Below are positions 1-10,678 of a DNA stretch of 64,000 nucleotides, piece after piece; positions within the stretch are counted from its first letter, which is position 1, and each line of letters opens with the position of its first letter. Source of the DNA: Capronia americana. Lineage: Eukaryota; Ascomycota; Eurotiomycetes; Chaetothyriales; Herpotrichiellaceae. Where the stretch lies: positions 124,001-188,000 of the forward strand of contig JADWQD010000015.1 of the NCBI GenBank assembly GCA_016110215.1, written 5' to 3'. The notes under the pieces are model-generated. The model ran no database searches and was not told the origin of the DNA. It was given only the letters and a program-made list of their open reading frames with translations. The translations under genes and the position numbers were made by a program.

Positions 1-559
1 AGGGATCGACAAACCTTGTAGATGTCGAGATTGGATTTCGGTTCCAAGCAGACCCAGATCGACGCGGCCATGCCGGCCTTATGTTCTTCTCTAAAGTTGC
101 ACGCCATCATGGGCGGGTTGAAGACGTCTTCGAAGACTATCTGCGCGAGCTCGATTTTGTGAGGCGCCATTCCCAGCAGTTTGCACTGTTGCCTCAGTTT
201 GAGAGTATTTTCACCGGGGTGGTAGATCGCTGCCCGCTCGGGAGAGCACTCTTGCTGGGGTTGTCTTTGGCATGGGGTTTCTTCCAGCGGGTTCTCGGCA
301 GGGGAAGAAGGATGCCCGTCGTCTCCGTAGCATCCAAGCCGCTCTACGAGGTCGACGAAGGCGAGATCGTCATCCAGGAACGTCCTGAGCAGCTCGTCGC
401 GGATTTCTTGCGAGATCTGTTTGGTGGTCTTCTGTGCCTGGACAACGTCAGTCATATGCTCTCTCACCGGGCCTTGCCCCGCCAGGCAGAACTCGCGGTA
501 CTCACCGTTCTAAATTGCTTGGAGCCAGATTGCTCCGCAAGTAAACTCAAAGGCGCCAT
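1..559 (-). CDS. Hypothetical protein, truncated by window edge
   Basis: Two exons are inferred: 506..559 (ATG at 559, 18 codons) and 1..437, which runs off the window. The intron (438..505, 68 nt) has a GTGAGT donor, a CTGAC branch point and a TCCAG acceptor, and the frame stays open across the junction (phase 0). The visible 163 residues start MAPLSLLAEQ and continue with an acidic helical stretch (KQISQEIRDELLRTF) and a Cys-containing linker. I recognise no domain, and the C-terminus is missing. The opposite-strand open frame over the same bases has no splice or family support. The model rests on splice consensus only. Confidence 0.5.
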
Positions 560-905
560 GGAGGCGAGGAGAAACGATCCGAGAGGACGTTGTCGGCTTG
601 GAGACTGCTGTTAGGAGTAGACGTGAACAGTGCCGAAGAATTGACAGAACACAAGAGAAGTGAGTTAGACGTGTGCGCACGATCGTCTCCGCTTGTAACG
701 AGACTGCCTGAGAATTGACATCCTGAGGTGAAGATGGTGAGTGAAGTTTTGGCGAGGCAGTATGGAGCCATGGTCTGAGAAGTCGGACTATCGTCTCATT
801 TAGTTTGCTCCAGACGTTACATGGCACTGATAACTTCTCTTACTCCTCGTCTTATCATTCAAACTTCTCTCACAACTCATCTTATCATTCATATCCAATC
901 AAAAG
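560..905. other. Intergenic; shared leader with short tandem repeat
   Basis: This spacer lies between the start of the truncated gene and the 3' end of the MFS gene, both on the minus strand. No gene is visible. It contains a two-copy, roughly 30-bp CT-rich direct repeat at about 838-897. Confidence 0.6.
838..897. repeat. Two-copy 30-bp imperfect tandem repeat
   Basis: Two adjacent units both begin AACTTCTCT and end CTTATCATTCA, with a diverged middle. Confidence 0.6.
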
Positions 906-2507
906 TCATGAAGCTTTCTTTCCAACGTTTGGCGCCTTCAATGACGTAAATACCACGACCGTGACGGCGAGCATGGCGCTGCCGCCTACCAGATAAGCCG
1001 TCTCACGGCCAGCCCACCAGAACAGGGTGCAGAACACAATGGGCCCCAATGCTCTCCCGAGCTGTCCCCAGCTCCTCAAAGCCCCCAGCACTTCTCCTCT
1101 GTTGCTTTCCTTTGCTTCAAAACTTCCGAGACTGTTCAAGCCGGTCACAACTGTAGCCGAGGTAACCGCAAGTAGTGCGCCAGCGCAGTACAAGCCAGTC
1201 GTATCCTGAATCCGAGAAAGGAGGAAAAACGATATTGTGCTTGACACAACTCCAATCTTGACCACGGTAAGCGGCGGCAAGCGTCGTACAACCGATCCTT
1301 GAAGGATGGAGGCTACCAAGCCGACGAAACCCAGAAGTCGTCCATTCATTTTCGACGGTGACAGGTGGTCCGGATACAAAACAGAGGTGATCAAAAATGG
1401 TAGCGAAAACTCCATTCCAGAGAAGGGCAAGAGGAAGAGAAAATGGACAAGGTTCAGAATCAGCGGGTTGTTGGTATGCCGAAATGATTTGGGGCCACCC
1501 GTAGTCGTCTTGGAGCCAGTTGCCTCACGCTTCGCCGGTCTCGTCTCTGGAAGCTGGAAGTATAAGTACAGCGTCTCCAACACGATCAGGAGCAGTGAGA
1601 ACCCAGCAGCCGTGGCGAAAGGGTTCGCGATCACCGTCGTAATGCTCGCTAAGGCGGCTCCCAACGTCGGTCCGAACGTGAAGGCAACGCTGAAGCAGGC
1701 ACCCACGAGCGCCATGGTCGATCCCCTCTGCTCGTCGGTGCTGATGTCGGTTGCAATGGCAGTCGCCAGCTGAACATTCCCCTCACTTAGTCCGCCCACA
1801 ATCCGGCTCAGCAGAAACGTGCGGAAGTCCACGGCGAAACACCACAATGCCACACTGGCAATGTTGCCGCACATGCTCCATAACAGCGCTGTTCGCCTGC
1901 CGTATTTGTCCGAGGCTCTTCCGATCACCGGGCTTGCAATGGCCTGCAATAACGAGAACAGGGAACCTAGTGCACCTCCAAGCAAGACGATGTCGTATTT
2001 CTCGTTGATGGGTACAGCGAAAGAGGACTTGTATGCGTTTAAGTAGTGGAGGATGCGGTTCAACGCGGAGGAAGGATGCTTCTCGAGGCTGCGGTAGAAA
2101 GTGAGGAGCGACGGGAAGAGTGGAAGAATGAATGTGAAGGATATCTGCGGCCTTGTTAGCCTTAACGCGCCCATGCCACCCAAGGTCTCTTGCTCACCAG
2201 GTCGAGAAGGAGCGATACGAATAGTACCCGCAGGATCTTCTTTCTCCTTTCGGGTGTTATGGTCTCCATTGCAAACTCGCTCAAAACGCACTTTCGATGC
2301 TGGGTCGATGGTAGAGGGTTGAGCAGCAAAGACTGCCGTCGATGAGGACAACTGTGATATAACGACGAGGCTCACGATGCGACCAGCGCCCAAAATTAAA
2401 ATTAGAAATGCCGTATGCAGGAACAATGCACGAAAGAATGCCAGAAAGGTGATCAGCTCATGTCATCGATGGTCGGCGGCCTCGAAAAATGCTTCTGCTT
2501 TAGGCAT
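906..2507 (-). CDS. MFS transporter (MFSD10/TetA-like)
   Basis: Major facilitator, probably a drug or small-solute exporter in a membrane. The core exon 906..2144 encodes about 413 residues with TM1 (ISFTFILPLFPSLL), the loop 2-3 motif GRASDKYGRR, and TM helices to the C-terminus. Upstream frame 2376..2426 and beyond encodes FLHTAFLILIL, which continues TM1 if 2145..2375 is spliced out (GTGAGC donor, CTAAC branch point, CCGCAG acceptor). That intron is 231 nt, a multiple of three and free of stops, so an unspliced product of similar frame is also possible. The start is unsettled: an ATG at 2507 is in frame but a TGA lies at 2463-2465, with no ATG between that stop and the core. Either a further intron, a non-AUG start or a nonsense mutation must explain this. 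Family call is firm; substrate unknown. Confidence 0.75.
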
Positions 2508-2648
2508 CGGCGGGGCGCAGTTGATCCGGGACTCGCGGCATTTCGCCCCCTTTCCTTTCCTTTGGTTCCGTCTGTCGCCGTCGACGTCGCTGGCAACAGT
2601 GGTTCGGGAGACTCTGATATTAGAAGCCTCCACCTACACAGTATGTGA

Positions 2649-4231
2649 TTATATATCGTCCTCCATTGGCAGCACACCTTCCCGCAGCATCTCCTTACTG
2701 ACCACTTCCTCCCTCTTCCACACCCTGAGCAGATTACCCCCAATGACCCCGGCTGCTTGCTGGTCACTTAGCCCTCGCCGCAACAGCTCCTTGACCAGCT
2801 CTGGAAACTTGCTCACATCCTCCAAGCCACGTGGAGTGCTTGGAATACCATCAAAATCACTGCCAATGCCCACATGCTCAAATCCGATCTTGTTGCCAAT
2901 GTACATTATATGCTCCACTACCCATTCAAGGGTTGAATTGGCCGGGTAGAAAGTCGGCAATCTATCGGGGACTGTCGCGTTGACACACGAAATGAATTGT
3001 GGCACGAAGGTCACCATCACGACGGAATCCATTTGCTTAACCAATGGCAGGATATGGTCAGGGACGTTGCGCGGATGAGGACAGAGTGCATACGCCGAGG
3101 AATGTGAGAAGATGACCGGCGCTCGGCTACCAGAAAACAACTTGGTCGCGTTGCCCGCAAGGACATCATGCATCGTCGCTGGGTGCGTGTGCGAGAGGTC
3201 GATCTGAGCAGAGGTAAGCTTTGCGAATTTTCCCACGGAGATAGAAACTCTCCCTTACAATCATACCCAGCCGGTTCATCTCCCGAATCAGCTGGGTGCC
3301 CAAAACACTCAGTCCGCCCCAATGGGGTTTCGCGGGTCGAGCGGCCTCTGGATCGAGGGAGTCGTCCAGAATCGTCACTTGCGCGGCATCGGCAAATGGG
3401 TTATGACAGTTCCACGTCAACGTCGCATACTTGACCCCTAGCCGGTGAAACAGTCGTAGGGTGGAAGCATTTCGGCCTACCATATGAAGTCCCTCCAGTC
3501 CGATAGGGGACAGTAGCTTTCCACGACGTCGGAAAGCAGACAACGCCGAAGTACTGTCGAGAGCTGCTGGCGAAAATAAATCCGTATGGGCAGCCTGCAA
3601 ACGATGAATAACATCCATTTGAGCCAGTGCCTCGATAATAACTGCACTTCGGTAAGGGACTTGCGGTACGGCATCATTAGCATTGAGAGGAACTCACCTG
3701 GAGCGTAATTCTCATTTGAAAAATCGAAACCATCCTTCGGACAATCGACCCAGCAACTCCAGAAGAATCCGCCCTGCCTGCCTGATATCATTCGTGGCAA
3801 GTCGAAATGTTCCGGCATCCCGCCATTTTCGAATTTAGACTTGAAGTCGCTGCTGTATATGTGGTTGTGGAAGTGAAATCGGACTCTTTCTGCCAGGTCG
3901 TCATGTCCGTCTGTAAATAAGCATGTTAGTTCATGCCTGTCCCTTAGGCTGAGCAAGCCAGGGGGGATCATGGTCCAAGCATTGTCATACCCATCAAAGG
4001 AGTAAGAGACATAATTCTGTCAACTCTCTGACTCAGGGAGAGTATCGACGACGGAATCATCGACAGTAAAAGTATATGTGGTCGATAGATGTCGAGCCTG
4101 AAAGCCAGAACCAAGACCAATCCCGCAGCAAGCAGCAGAACAGGCCGCCATCTTGGTCTCTTGTAACGGTCGTAGCTCTCATCTGTATTCCAGCGGGATT
4201 CGGACCTCTTCTTGTTTGGCTTCGACATCAT
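2649..4231 (-). CDS. Membrane dipeptidase (peptidase M19), membrane-anchored
   Basis: Zinc-dependent hydrolysis of dipeptides, including Cys-Gly-type products in known relatives. Four exons: 3991..4231, 3698..3910, 3259..3641, 2649..3203; introns of 80, 56 and 55 nt. The 463-residue product is the usual length for the family. A single N-terminal membrane helix (RPVLLLAAGLVLVLAF, about residues 25-40) makes it a type II anchored protein. Zinc-site signatures are visible: HxD in DGHDDL (residues 83 and 85), Glu in GLEGLHMVG, SHT in IDLSHTH, His in VIFSHSS, and SDFDG near the end. The usual Arg in the SHSSARALC-type loop is Tyr here (SHSSAYALC), which may affect carboxylate binding. Start chosen at the first of two adjacent Met codons preceding SKPNKK. 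No cluster partners for epipolythiodioxopiperazine biosynthesis are nearby, so a general peptidase role is more likely. Confidence 0.9.
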
Positions 4232-5586
4232 AACCAAGAATCGTGGGACTTTGGCGAGGATAGTCGGTGACTGCCAGTCAGATGAGCAGAGCCACGAGCA
4301 TCTTCTCAATCATTGAAGAGTATCACACTTCACAACGACCCAAGGGAAATGAGCATGGCATGGCGAGGGTGTTGTGCTGCTACGATCGCGATGCGGGGCT
4401 AACGTTCCCTGTTGTCCAACGCACTCCAACGGACCGCGGTGTACTCCGAGTCCGTCGCTTAGCCACTAAAGTTGTTGCAGGACTTCATCGTCTTTGCTCT
4501 GCACACCTGGAAGATGTGCGAAGCGAGCTGTAATAAGTTCGTAGCACTTCTCAGTTGATTTCACTCGGTCCTTGCGGCAATAGCTCCATCGAAGATCAGG
4601 AGGAGCCGAGAAGGAACTGAGATAATTTGCTCTCCGCAGGTTCCACTGGAAGGGCTGAAGGACACTGTTCCTTACGAGACCAATAACTAAAGTCCTCCTG
4701 CGAGATATTACTCACCTGCTGGATCTGGATAAGGCCTTCGGCAGGGCTTCTCCTGCCCAGATCCGCCTCGACTTGCTTGCTTGACCCACTCGCCCCTGAA
4801 CTGGTGGGGTTGAGAACATGCGTCCGAGAAAATTCTCCCAATGGGATTTCGTCTTACTGCCTGGACAAAATCTCGATAGGACTATTACTCCGTACTCGGA
4901 CGGAGTCACGGATCGAGCTTCGATCGAGCTGGGGCCGAACAGCTCTGCACTCTCCTGGAAGTTGTCTTCGTGCACGCGCGTCAAGACGCGCAAAGTCAAT
5001 CGTTCACTCCAAGGCAGTCCAAGGATCTGGAGTGTTGCTTTCCGCTGTTTCGCCGCGCCGCGTTTCATCTCAATGTCAACTCTATGTGAAGGTAAGCAGA
5101 CCACGAAATTCTCCTGCATGCAAGATCCTGCGTGATCCAGTTCCCCTGGTCCACGAGCTCCATAATCGTGTAAAAGGTTAGTGAGGCGGCCAGCATCTTT
5201 GTGGCTTTCGCTCGATTCAACAGCCGATCGCGTGCCATGATACAGAGACACTTTCCGGGATTCAATGGCGCTCCCACGGGGATGTCTTCGGATCCCGCTC
5301 AGGCCCTGGAAGAATTGTCATCATCAGCATGACCGAATTCTGGTGAGGATGTCAGCCCGCATATGCCCTGAGCAAGGGTATACTGTACAAGGGTTCCCCC
5401 AGAAAGGTGCAGTGAACCCAGATGAACTTTGTTCATCGACCCTCTTCCTGCACGCCCAATACCGTTGTGTAGGCTAACACAACCCACATATACCCTTTGC
5501 TTCGTGAATGGAGCTCTTTGTCTTGAAGAGTCGTTCTTTTTTGCTGGCTTCAACTTCATGGCCAGTCGTGGCGATCCCGGGCGACA
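4232..5586. other. Intergenic, no confident gene
   Basis: About 1.35 kb. A 179-codon minus-strand open frame (4712..5251) reads somewhat like protein but has no recognised domain. One TACTCCGTA motif lies at 4886-4894. Nothing else is supported. Confidence 0.5.
4712..5251 (-). CDS. Doubtful ORF, 179 aa
   Basis: An uninterrupted reading frame on the minus strand, with a middle part that looks protein-like (LGLPWSERLTLRVLTRVHED). An overlapping minus frame at 5065..5277 also looks protein-like, which could mean exons of one gene, but I could not find a splice that joins them. No family recognised; it may be chance or a decayed gene. Confidence 0.2.
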   Translation of the reverse strand: MSLYHGTRSAVESSESHKDAGRLTNLLHDYGARGPGELDHAGSCMQENFVVCLPSHRVDIEMKRGAAKQRKATLQILGLPWSERLTLRVLTRVHEDNFQESAELFGPSSIEARSVTPSEYGVIVLSRFCPGSKTKSHWENFLGRMFSTPPVQGRVGQASKSRRIWAGEALPKALSRSSR

Positions 5587-7223
5587 ATGAAGTACTTCAG
5601 GTTGCTGATTACGCATATACTGCTATTCTCTTGGGCATTATCCATAAATGCACAGGTTAACTTCAGTGATTTGCCCCAATGCACAGTGGGTAATTTATCG
5701 GTCACGACTCTGAGGCTGGAATAACAAAGTCGATAGTTATCATGCCTTGTCGACACATTTTCAGCGGCCAACTGCTCGCTCACCAGCACTACATGCCAGT
5801 GTCAAACCCCAGAGCTAAAGCAATCCACTTCGGACTGCATGTTGAATAACTGCACCTTGGCAGACTCGATCGGTAAGTGCTATCATTCTGAACCACCGCT
5901 ACGTGGCCGGCTGACCTTCAGTACAGCATTGGGCAAGTTACAAGAACAAGTCTGCGGGCTCAAACCACAGTCCAGGCAACACACGTTGCTGGTGGTAAAT
6001 CTTGTGACATGCTCATTGGCTATATTCGCCGTCTTCCTCCGCCTCGCTTCCAGGTATCTCGTATCGAAGCGGATCTGGGCCGACGATGTTGTCATCAGCG
6101 TCGTCGCGATCCTCGTCATCCCTTTCTGCACTATAGGTTGTTGGAGTGAGTCAATCCCGTTCAACGTGAAGAAGAATATCGCTGACAGCCCTTCAGTGGT
6201 AGTCCACGGCCTCGGGACGCACACGTGGGACAACTCAGCGTGGACGGCGACCAAGATTTTCCAGTTATGTATGTATCAAGCGGCCCTGGTGCCACACGAT
6301 CCCTCTCGCTGACGAGTCTCAACAAAGTCTGGGTCGATGAGATCATCTACATCGTCGCCCTGATGCTCACCAAGGTGTCGATCCTTCTCTTCTACATGCG
6401 GGTCTTTCCATCGCGAGGCTTTCACATGCTCTGCAACACTCTGCTGGGATTCGTGGTCCTCGCCGGCACCGTCATTCTGCTGTGCCAGCTTCTCCAGTGC
6501 CTGCCCGTGCGGTTCAACTGGGACAAGTCCATCCACAACGCCAAATGCATCAACGTCAACGCCCTGACGTACGCGCACGCGGGCATCAACATCTTCCAAG
6601 ACGTCCTCATCCTCGCGCTGCCCATCCCCTGGATCATGCGGCTCAAGCTGCAGCCGAACCAGAAGATCGGCCTGGTCATCATGTTCCAGGTCGGCGCGTT
6701 TGCCTGCGTCACCGCGGTCGTGCGCCTCCGCTTCCTCGCCGAGTTCGGCGGGACAAATTCGACGGACCCGCTGTGGGAGAACGCCGACTGCACGATCTGG
6801 ACGGCCGCGGAGACCAACTCAGCCATCGTCTGCAGCTGCCTCCCCGCCATCCGCGCACTGTACAAGACGAGCCGCAAGGCGGCCACCGAATCCTCGTCGA
6901 AGAGAAGGTCTCTGACCGTCTTGTCGGCCCGGTGTGCCGGAGGCGGCGTCTTCTCAAGCAGGTCGAAGTCCTCGTCCCATCCGGATACCGTCGAGGAGCA
7001 TCGTCTGGATCTGGCTGAGGAGTGGGATCAAAAGCACGCGGAAGCAGATCGTCGCCACGGACCCATCACAATCACCCACACGGACCTTGGCTCCTCGGGC
7101 CGCGGCCGGGTAGCATACCTGCCGGACTTGAAGGAAGAGCCTGATCTGGAAATGCGCCATTCAAACGGAAGTTCGGATCATGTGGCGTCGCAGGTACGGC
7201 CTACCAGCCCACACGCTTATTGA
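5587..7223 (+). CDS. CFEM-domain seven-TM receptor (PTH11-like)
   Basis: Putative cell-surface GPCR-like receptor of the fungal rhodopsin-type family. Five exons: 5587..5685, 5737..5872, 5927..6145, 6197..6268, 6328..7223; introns of 51, 54, 51 and 59 nt, all with good donors and CTGAC/TAAC-type branch points. The 473-residue product has a signal peptide (about 1-23), a CFEM domain with all eight cysteines (residues 32, 36, 46, 53, 55, 67, 72, 88), seven membrane segments, then a Ser-rich cytoplasmic tail. The rhodopsin-type ending (DCTIWTAAETNSAIV) is typical. The Asp often found before CxC in heme-binding CFEM proteins is not present (LTSTTCQC). The first intron boundary was chosen because GTGGGT..GATAG restores the PxCxxxC spacing. 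Related proteins sense host surface or nutrients in pathogens; that role here is inference. Confidence 0.9.
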
Positions 7224-8252
7224 TGGGTTATTGCGTTCTGTTCTTTCCGGGGAGGCGGCTCGGGTCATTGCATACCCTGTCATGAATGATGCGTTGAACG
7301 CGGAATTAGATTTACGATGATTGTGCGCTTGTGTACAAAATAGATTGCAGCCACGGTAGATGCTGCTGTACGGAGTATTGTAATTACTTAGTGTGTTACG
7401 GTCGGCGCGACCTGTTATTTAGCGGATATTCAAGTCGCTTGGCCCCGTTCTAGAAAGGTCGCCATCGTTGACGAGATTCTCGGCGTGGTATTGTCTTCTC
7501 GACTTCTCTCGACCGTCGACTCTCCGACGAAATCAACCCCATTACACACCGTGGTCGATCCTGAATTCGTCGGTCACGCTTCAGGAGTTCCTTTACAATC
7601 AAGCCATGTTAAGAGAGCAAGTCAAGAAGACTGATCCACCACAGCTTGAAGCATCTGGAGCATCCATCTAGACGGATCTTCACTTGGTACCACGTTTTCG
7701 TTTCATTGTGGTTGGGTTCTATGTAGCAGATGACCTGCTACGAGACAGCCGGCGCATGTGGATACAGGTGTTCAAGCTTCCCTTCTAATATCGCATCCAT
7801 TCATATTGATCTGCGCATATTGATCGATGATGTAGGCCCGCTGCTCGGAGCATGTGAATGAGTCCGACATCATGACCTCTCTAGCAACGGCCAGCAAGCC
7901 AACCGCTGAGCAATCGTCTGCGATACATCCTCTGAAGAATCGGGTCCCACACGGCCCTTGAAACGACAACCATAGTGTACATTTATGAACCCCCTGTTCC
8001 CCGAAGATCCTGCGAAAATGATGCAGGCAGGCGCCGGTTCTATGTATTGTTGAGCCGTTTAACAGCATTAGAGACTGCCAGCAAGACTTGACTCGGAGCT
8101 AAAGAGGCCAAATGGTGAGGGAGGTGATGTCCGTGACATGCGTTTCATTTCACGTCTGTCTGTCGATGAGACCCATCTGTGAGAGACGTCAATATTGTTT
8201 GCGTTTTCTGCGAAAGCCAATGGTAGAGGTCATACATACCTATCTGTTTCAT
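7224..8252. other. Intergenic, no gene seen
   Basis: Roughly 1 kb between two convergent genes. Only short chance frames are present. A TACGGAGTA motif lies at 7369-7377. Confidence 0.6.
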
Positions 8253-8807
8253 TCAGTCGCGCTCAATCTTGGGAACAACGCTCGTCGTGTCCACATCACC
8301 GAGGGCAAACTTCATGGCCATGGCAGCGAGGGCCTTCTCCTGCTGCGAGATCAGTTTCGCCTGCTGGTCGATGGTTCTGTTCTTCTTGACAAGTTTCTTT
8401 TCCAGGTCCGCTATGGCGGCCTGAAGGGCGGTGTTCTGCTCTTGGAGTCGGTATTTGTCGTTTTCTAGGATGCCGATAGTCTCGCTCTGGTCCTTGATGC
8501 GGGTGTCGGAGCGGCGTTTCTCCTCGTCGGATTCCGCTACCAGACTCGCGTACTTTGCTTCCACGGTGGGCTCGGTGGGCTCGATCACACGCTGTTTCTT
8601 GATTCCACCACCCCTGCTACGAAGCCAACCACGATCTCCGCCATGAATGCCATGATAGCCCCACTGTTGCGGAGTGCGAGGGTCCGGGTAGCGAGGTCCG
8701 CTAGGTGCGGCTCGGGGTTCAGACATGGTTTGAGGGGGGAGAATGGCTTCCTCGACTCGATCGTTTACGTCGAACTTGATGTGGCGGTTGCCTTTTCTGG
8801 CGCCCAT
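8253..8807 (-). CDS. Hypothetical coiled-coil protein, 184 aa
   Basis: Single open exon. The N-terminal half is Pro/Gly/Arg-rich (SEPRAAPSGP, HGGDRGWLRSRGGG), which suggests disorder. Residues about 95-165 form a charged heptad-like coiled coil (ENDKYRLQEQNTALQAA then DLEKKLVKKNRTIDQQ). No enzyme domain and no signal peptide. Two in-frame Met codons (1 and 28) could serve as start; the first is chosen because the preceding bases are plausible leader. Function unknown. Codon use and the clean coiled coil argue that it is real. Confidence 0.55.
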   Translation of the reverse strand: MGARKGNRHIKFDVNDRVEEAILPPQTMSEPRAAPSGPRYPDPRTPQQWGYHGIHGGDRGWLRSRGGGIKKQRVIEPTEPTVEAKYASLVAESDEEKRRSDTRIKDQSETIGILENDKYRLQEQNTALQAAIADLEKKLVKKNRTIDQQAKLISQQEKALAAMAMKFALGDVDTTSVVPKIERD

Positions 8808-10678
8808 TTTTGGAGCGGCTCACCGAGCACACTTGGTTCTGAGGTGGCTGGATGCTGGCATTAACATGAGGTGATTCAAGGGGGAAAAAAACACACGGAT
8901 AGGGAAGATCGTGCTTCGCACAGGCGCAGAAAGAGGGTGATGTGCCGTGATTGAGGTGACTTGAAAAGGTCAGAGTCACAGATGAGGTAGAGAAAGGTTT
9001 CAATGATGCCAAGTTGAAAATGTTCTCTACCTGCGCGGCATGAACTTGGGTTGCGGTGCGGCTGGTGACCATTGAGCCGCGCAGTGGCTGGGCACAAGTT
9101 GATGAGCAATGGTCGGGGGAACATGGTTAACAGAGTCAAAAGCGGATGTGGTCATGCCATCTGGGATTTTCTCTTTGTACAGTTACCTGTCCTGAAGATT
9201 CCCTGGAAGTGCCTGGCTCAGCCACTGTTGTAGTCTTGTTTCACAGCCATCGTCGTGCCCAGAGACAGTCGATACCATTTTAAGATGCGCAGATCCTCAC
9301 TGTCCAAGGCCCAGGAGGAGCTGATCATGTATTCAGGGTATAGCATGAGTTGTGCTATCTGGAGGACCCTTCCAGTGTAAGGAGCAAGCTCAAAGGGTTA
9401 GCATGACGCACCCATTCAAGCCAGTCATTGGGCTTCGTTCTCAATTCGCTTGCCTGAACCAAATGAATATTGAGCCAATACTTGATTGCGTTGTGCAGAA
9501 GGTGTTGAACGGTTTGCCCCTTTGCAACTGACTTGCCCTTGTTCCGACGTTGGAGCGCTGTATAGCCGAAATCTTGTCCAAGGCAGCTGCTAACGACCGG
9601 CCCCCTCCCGATCACAAAGGGACCCAGACAATCGTGAGACGGTTAACTAGAAGGTCGAGCCAGGAAGCCATTCAGATGTAGTGTCTCTCGAAATGATTGA
9701 TACCTATACCCCTACCACAATCTACCATTGTCGGCTCTCAGGCTGTCATCAGTCCGCAAGAACTTCAAGCAGTTCGTCCTGAGGGATTCTGAGTAGCAAG
9801 CATTTTGCCCATCCACCTCACGGACTCGAGAAGTAATGGGATCCTCATATGCTCATGTTGCAATGTCTTCCCTTTGCATCAAACCGTAGATTGTAGTTCC
9901 CCTCAATGTTGTTGCTACCACGTTTGGCGGCCGTAGTTATAACCATACTGGCCAAGATTCGAGGTGGACGTCTAATTCTGCCGCACCTCGACCAAGCTAT
10001 CACCACATGACCCACAATCGAGAAGAAGTGAAGACCAGAGACGCAAACAGTGCTCCAGGGTGCAAAAAGTCCAACCGCGTGTCTCGAACAGCCAAAAGAG
10101 CAAAAATCCGTGCCTTCCTGCAGAGCCGAAGCTCCCGGAAGTTTGCAAACTGGCCGCTGGGGCGATTTCGAATTTAAACCCTATGCTTCATTGCGCACCG
10201 CTATCACTGTGAGGGAGCGACCGACACAGCCAGCATGCTCGGCAGTCACTGGGAATCCACTTTTATGGCTGTACTCAGCTCTTGTCCGTAGGTGGCCACG
10301 CATGCGCATTGCCCGAAGGCGACTGTTTTTTGGCGTCTTTCGGTTATATCCCCTTTAATTTTGAAAACGTGACTATGGACCCTTATGATAGGCCGTACAA
10401 GGCGGACGGAAGCCAATAAGGTAACGGTGTTGGTCAAGGGTGAGGCAGAATCCTGACCGTCGTGGTGGAGGCGGTTGTCGTTGGAAAACGGCGGCGAGGT
10501 TGAAGTCGACTCGTCGAAAACGTTGGCAGTCGTCTACTGTGTCTAGGCCTCCAGACGGATTCGATAGTAGGAACTTGGGAGAGTTGCTTGTGCTGCTTGT
10601 ACTGAATATAATGTTCATCCATTCTTGGTGATACGGGCTCATCAGTCATCAATTATCGGCGTAAGTCCATGGACCGTC
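8808..10678. other. Long intergenic stretch, no gene seen
   Basis: About 1.9 kb with only short chance frames on both strands. It separates the coiled-coil gene's promoter from the 3' end of the ClpX gene. Confidence 0.55.

Noticed and set aside
81..614. 177-codon plus-strand open frame at the left edge
   Set aside because: It lies antisense to the two-exon minus-strand model that has a consensus intron; no family character.
906..4231. Possible secondary-metabolite cluster (transporter plus M19 dipeptidase)
   Set aside because: No synthase, NRPS, P450, methyltransferase or glutathione transferase gene lies nearby; the dipeptidase has a membrane anchor like housekeeping forms.
6422..7018. 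Long alternative frames on both strands over the CFEM receptor
   Set aside because: They arise from GC-rich third positions of the receptor; Arg/Pro-rich composition and no family match.
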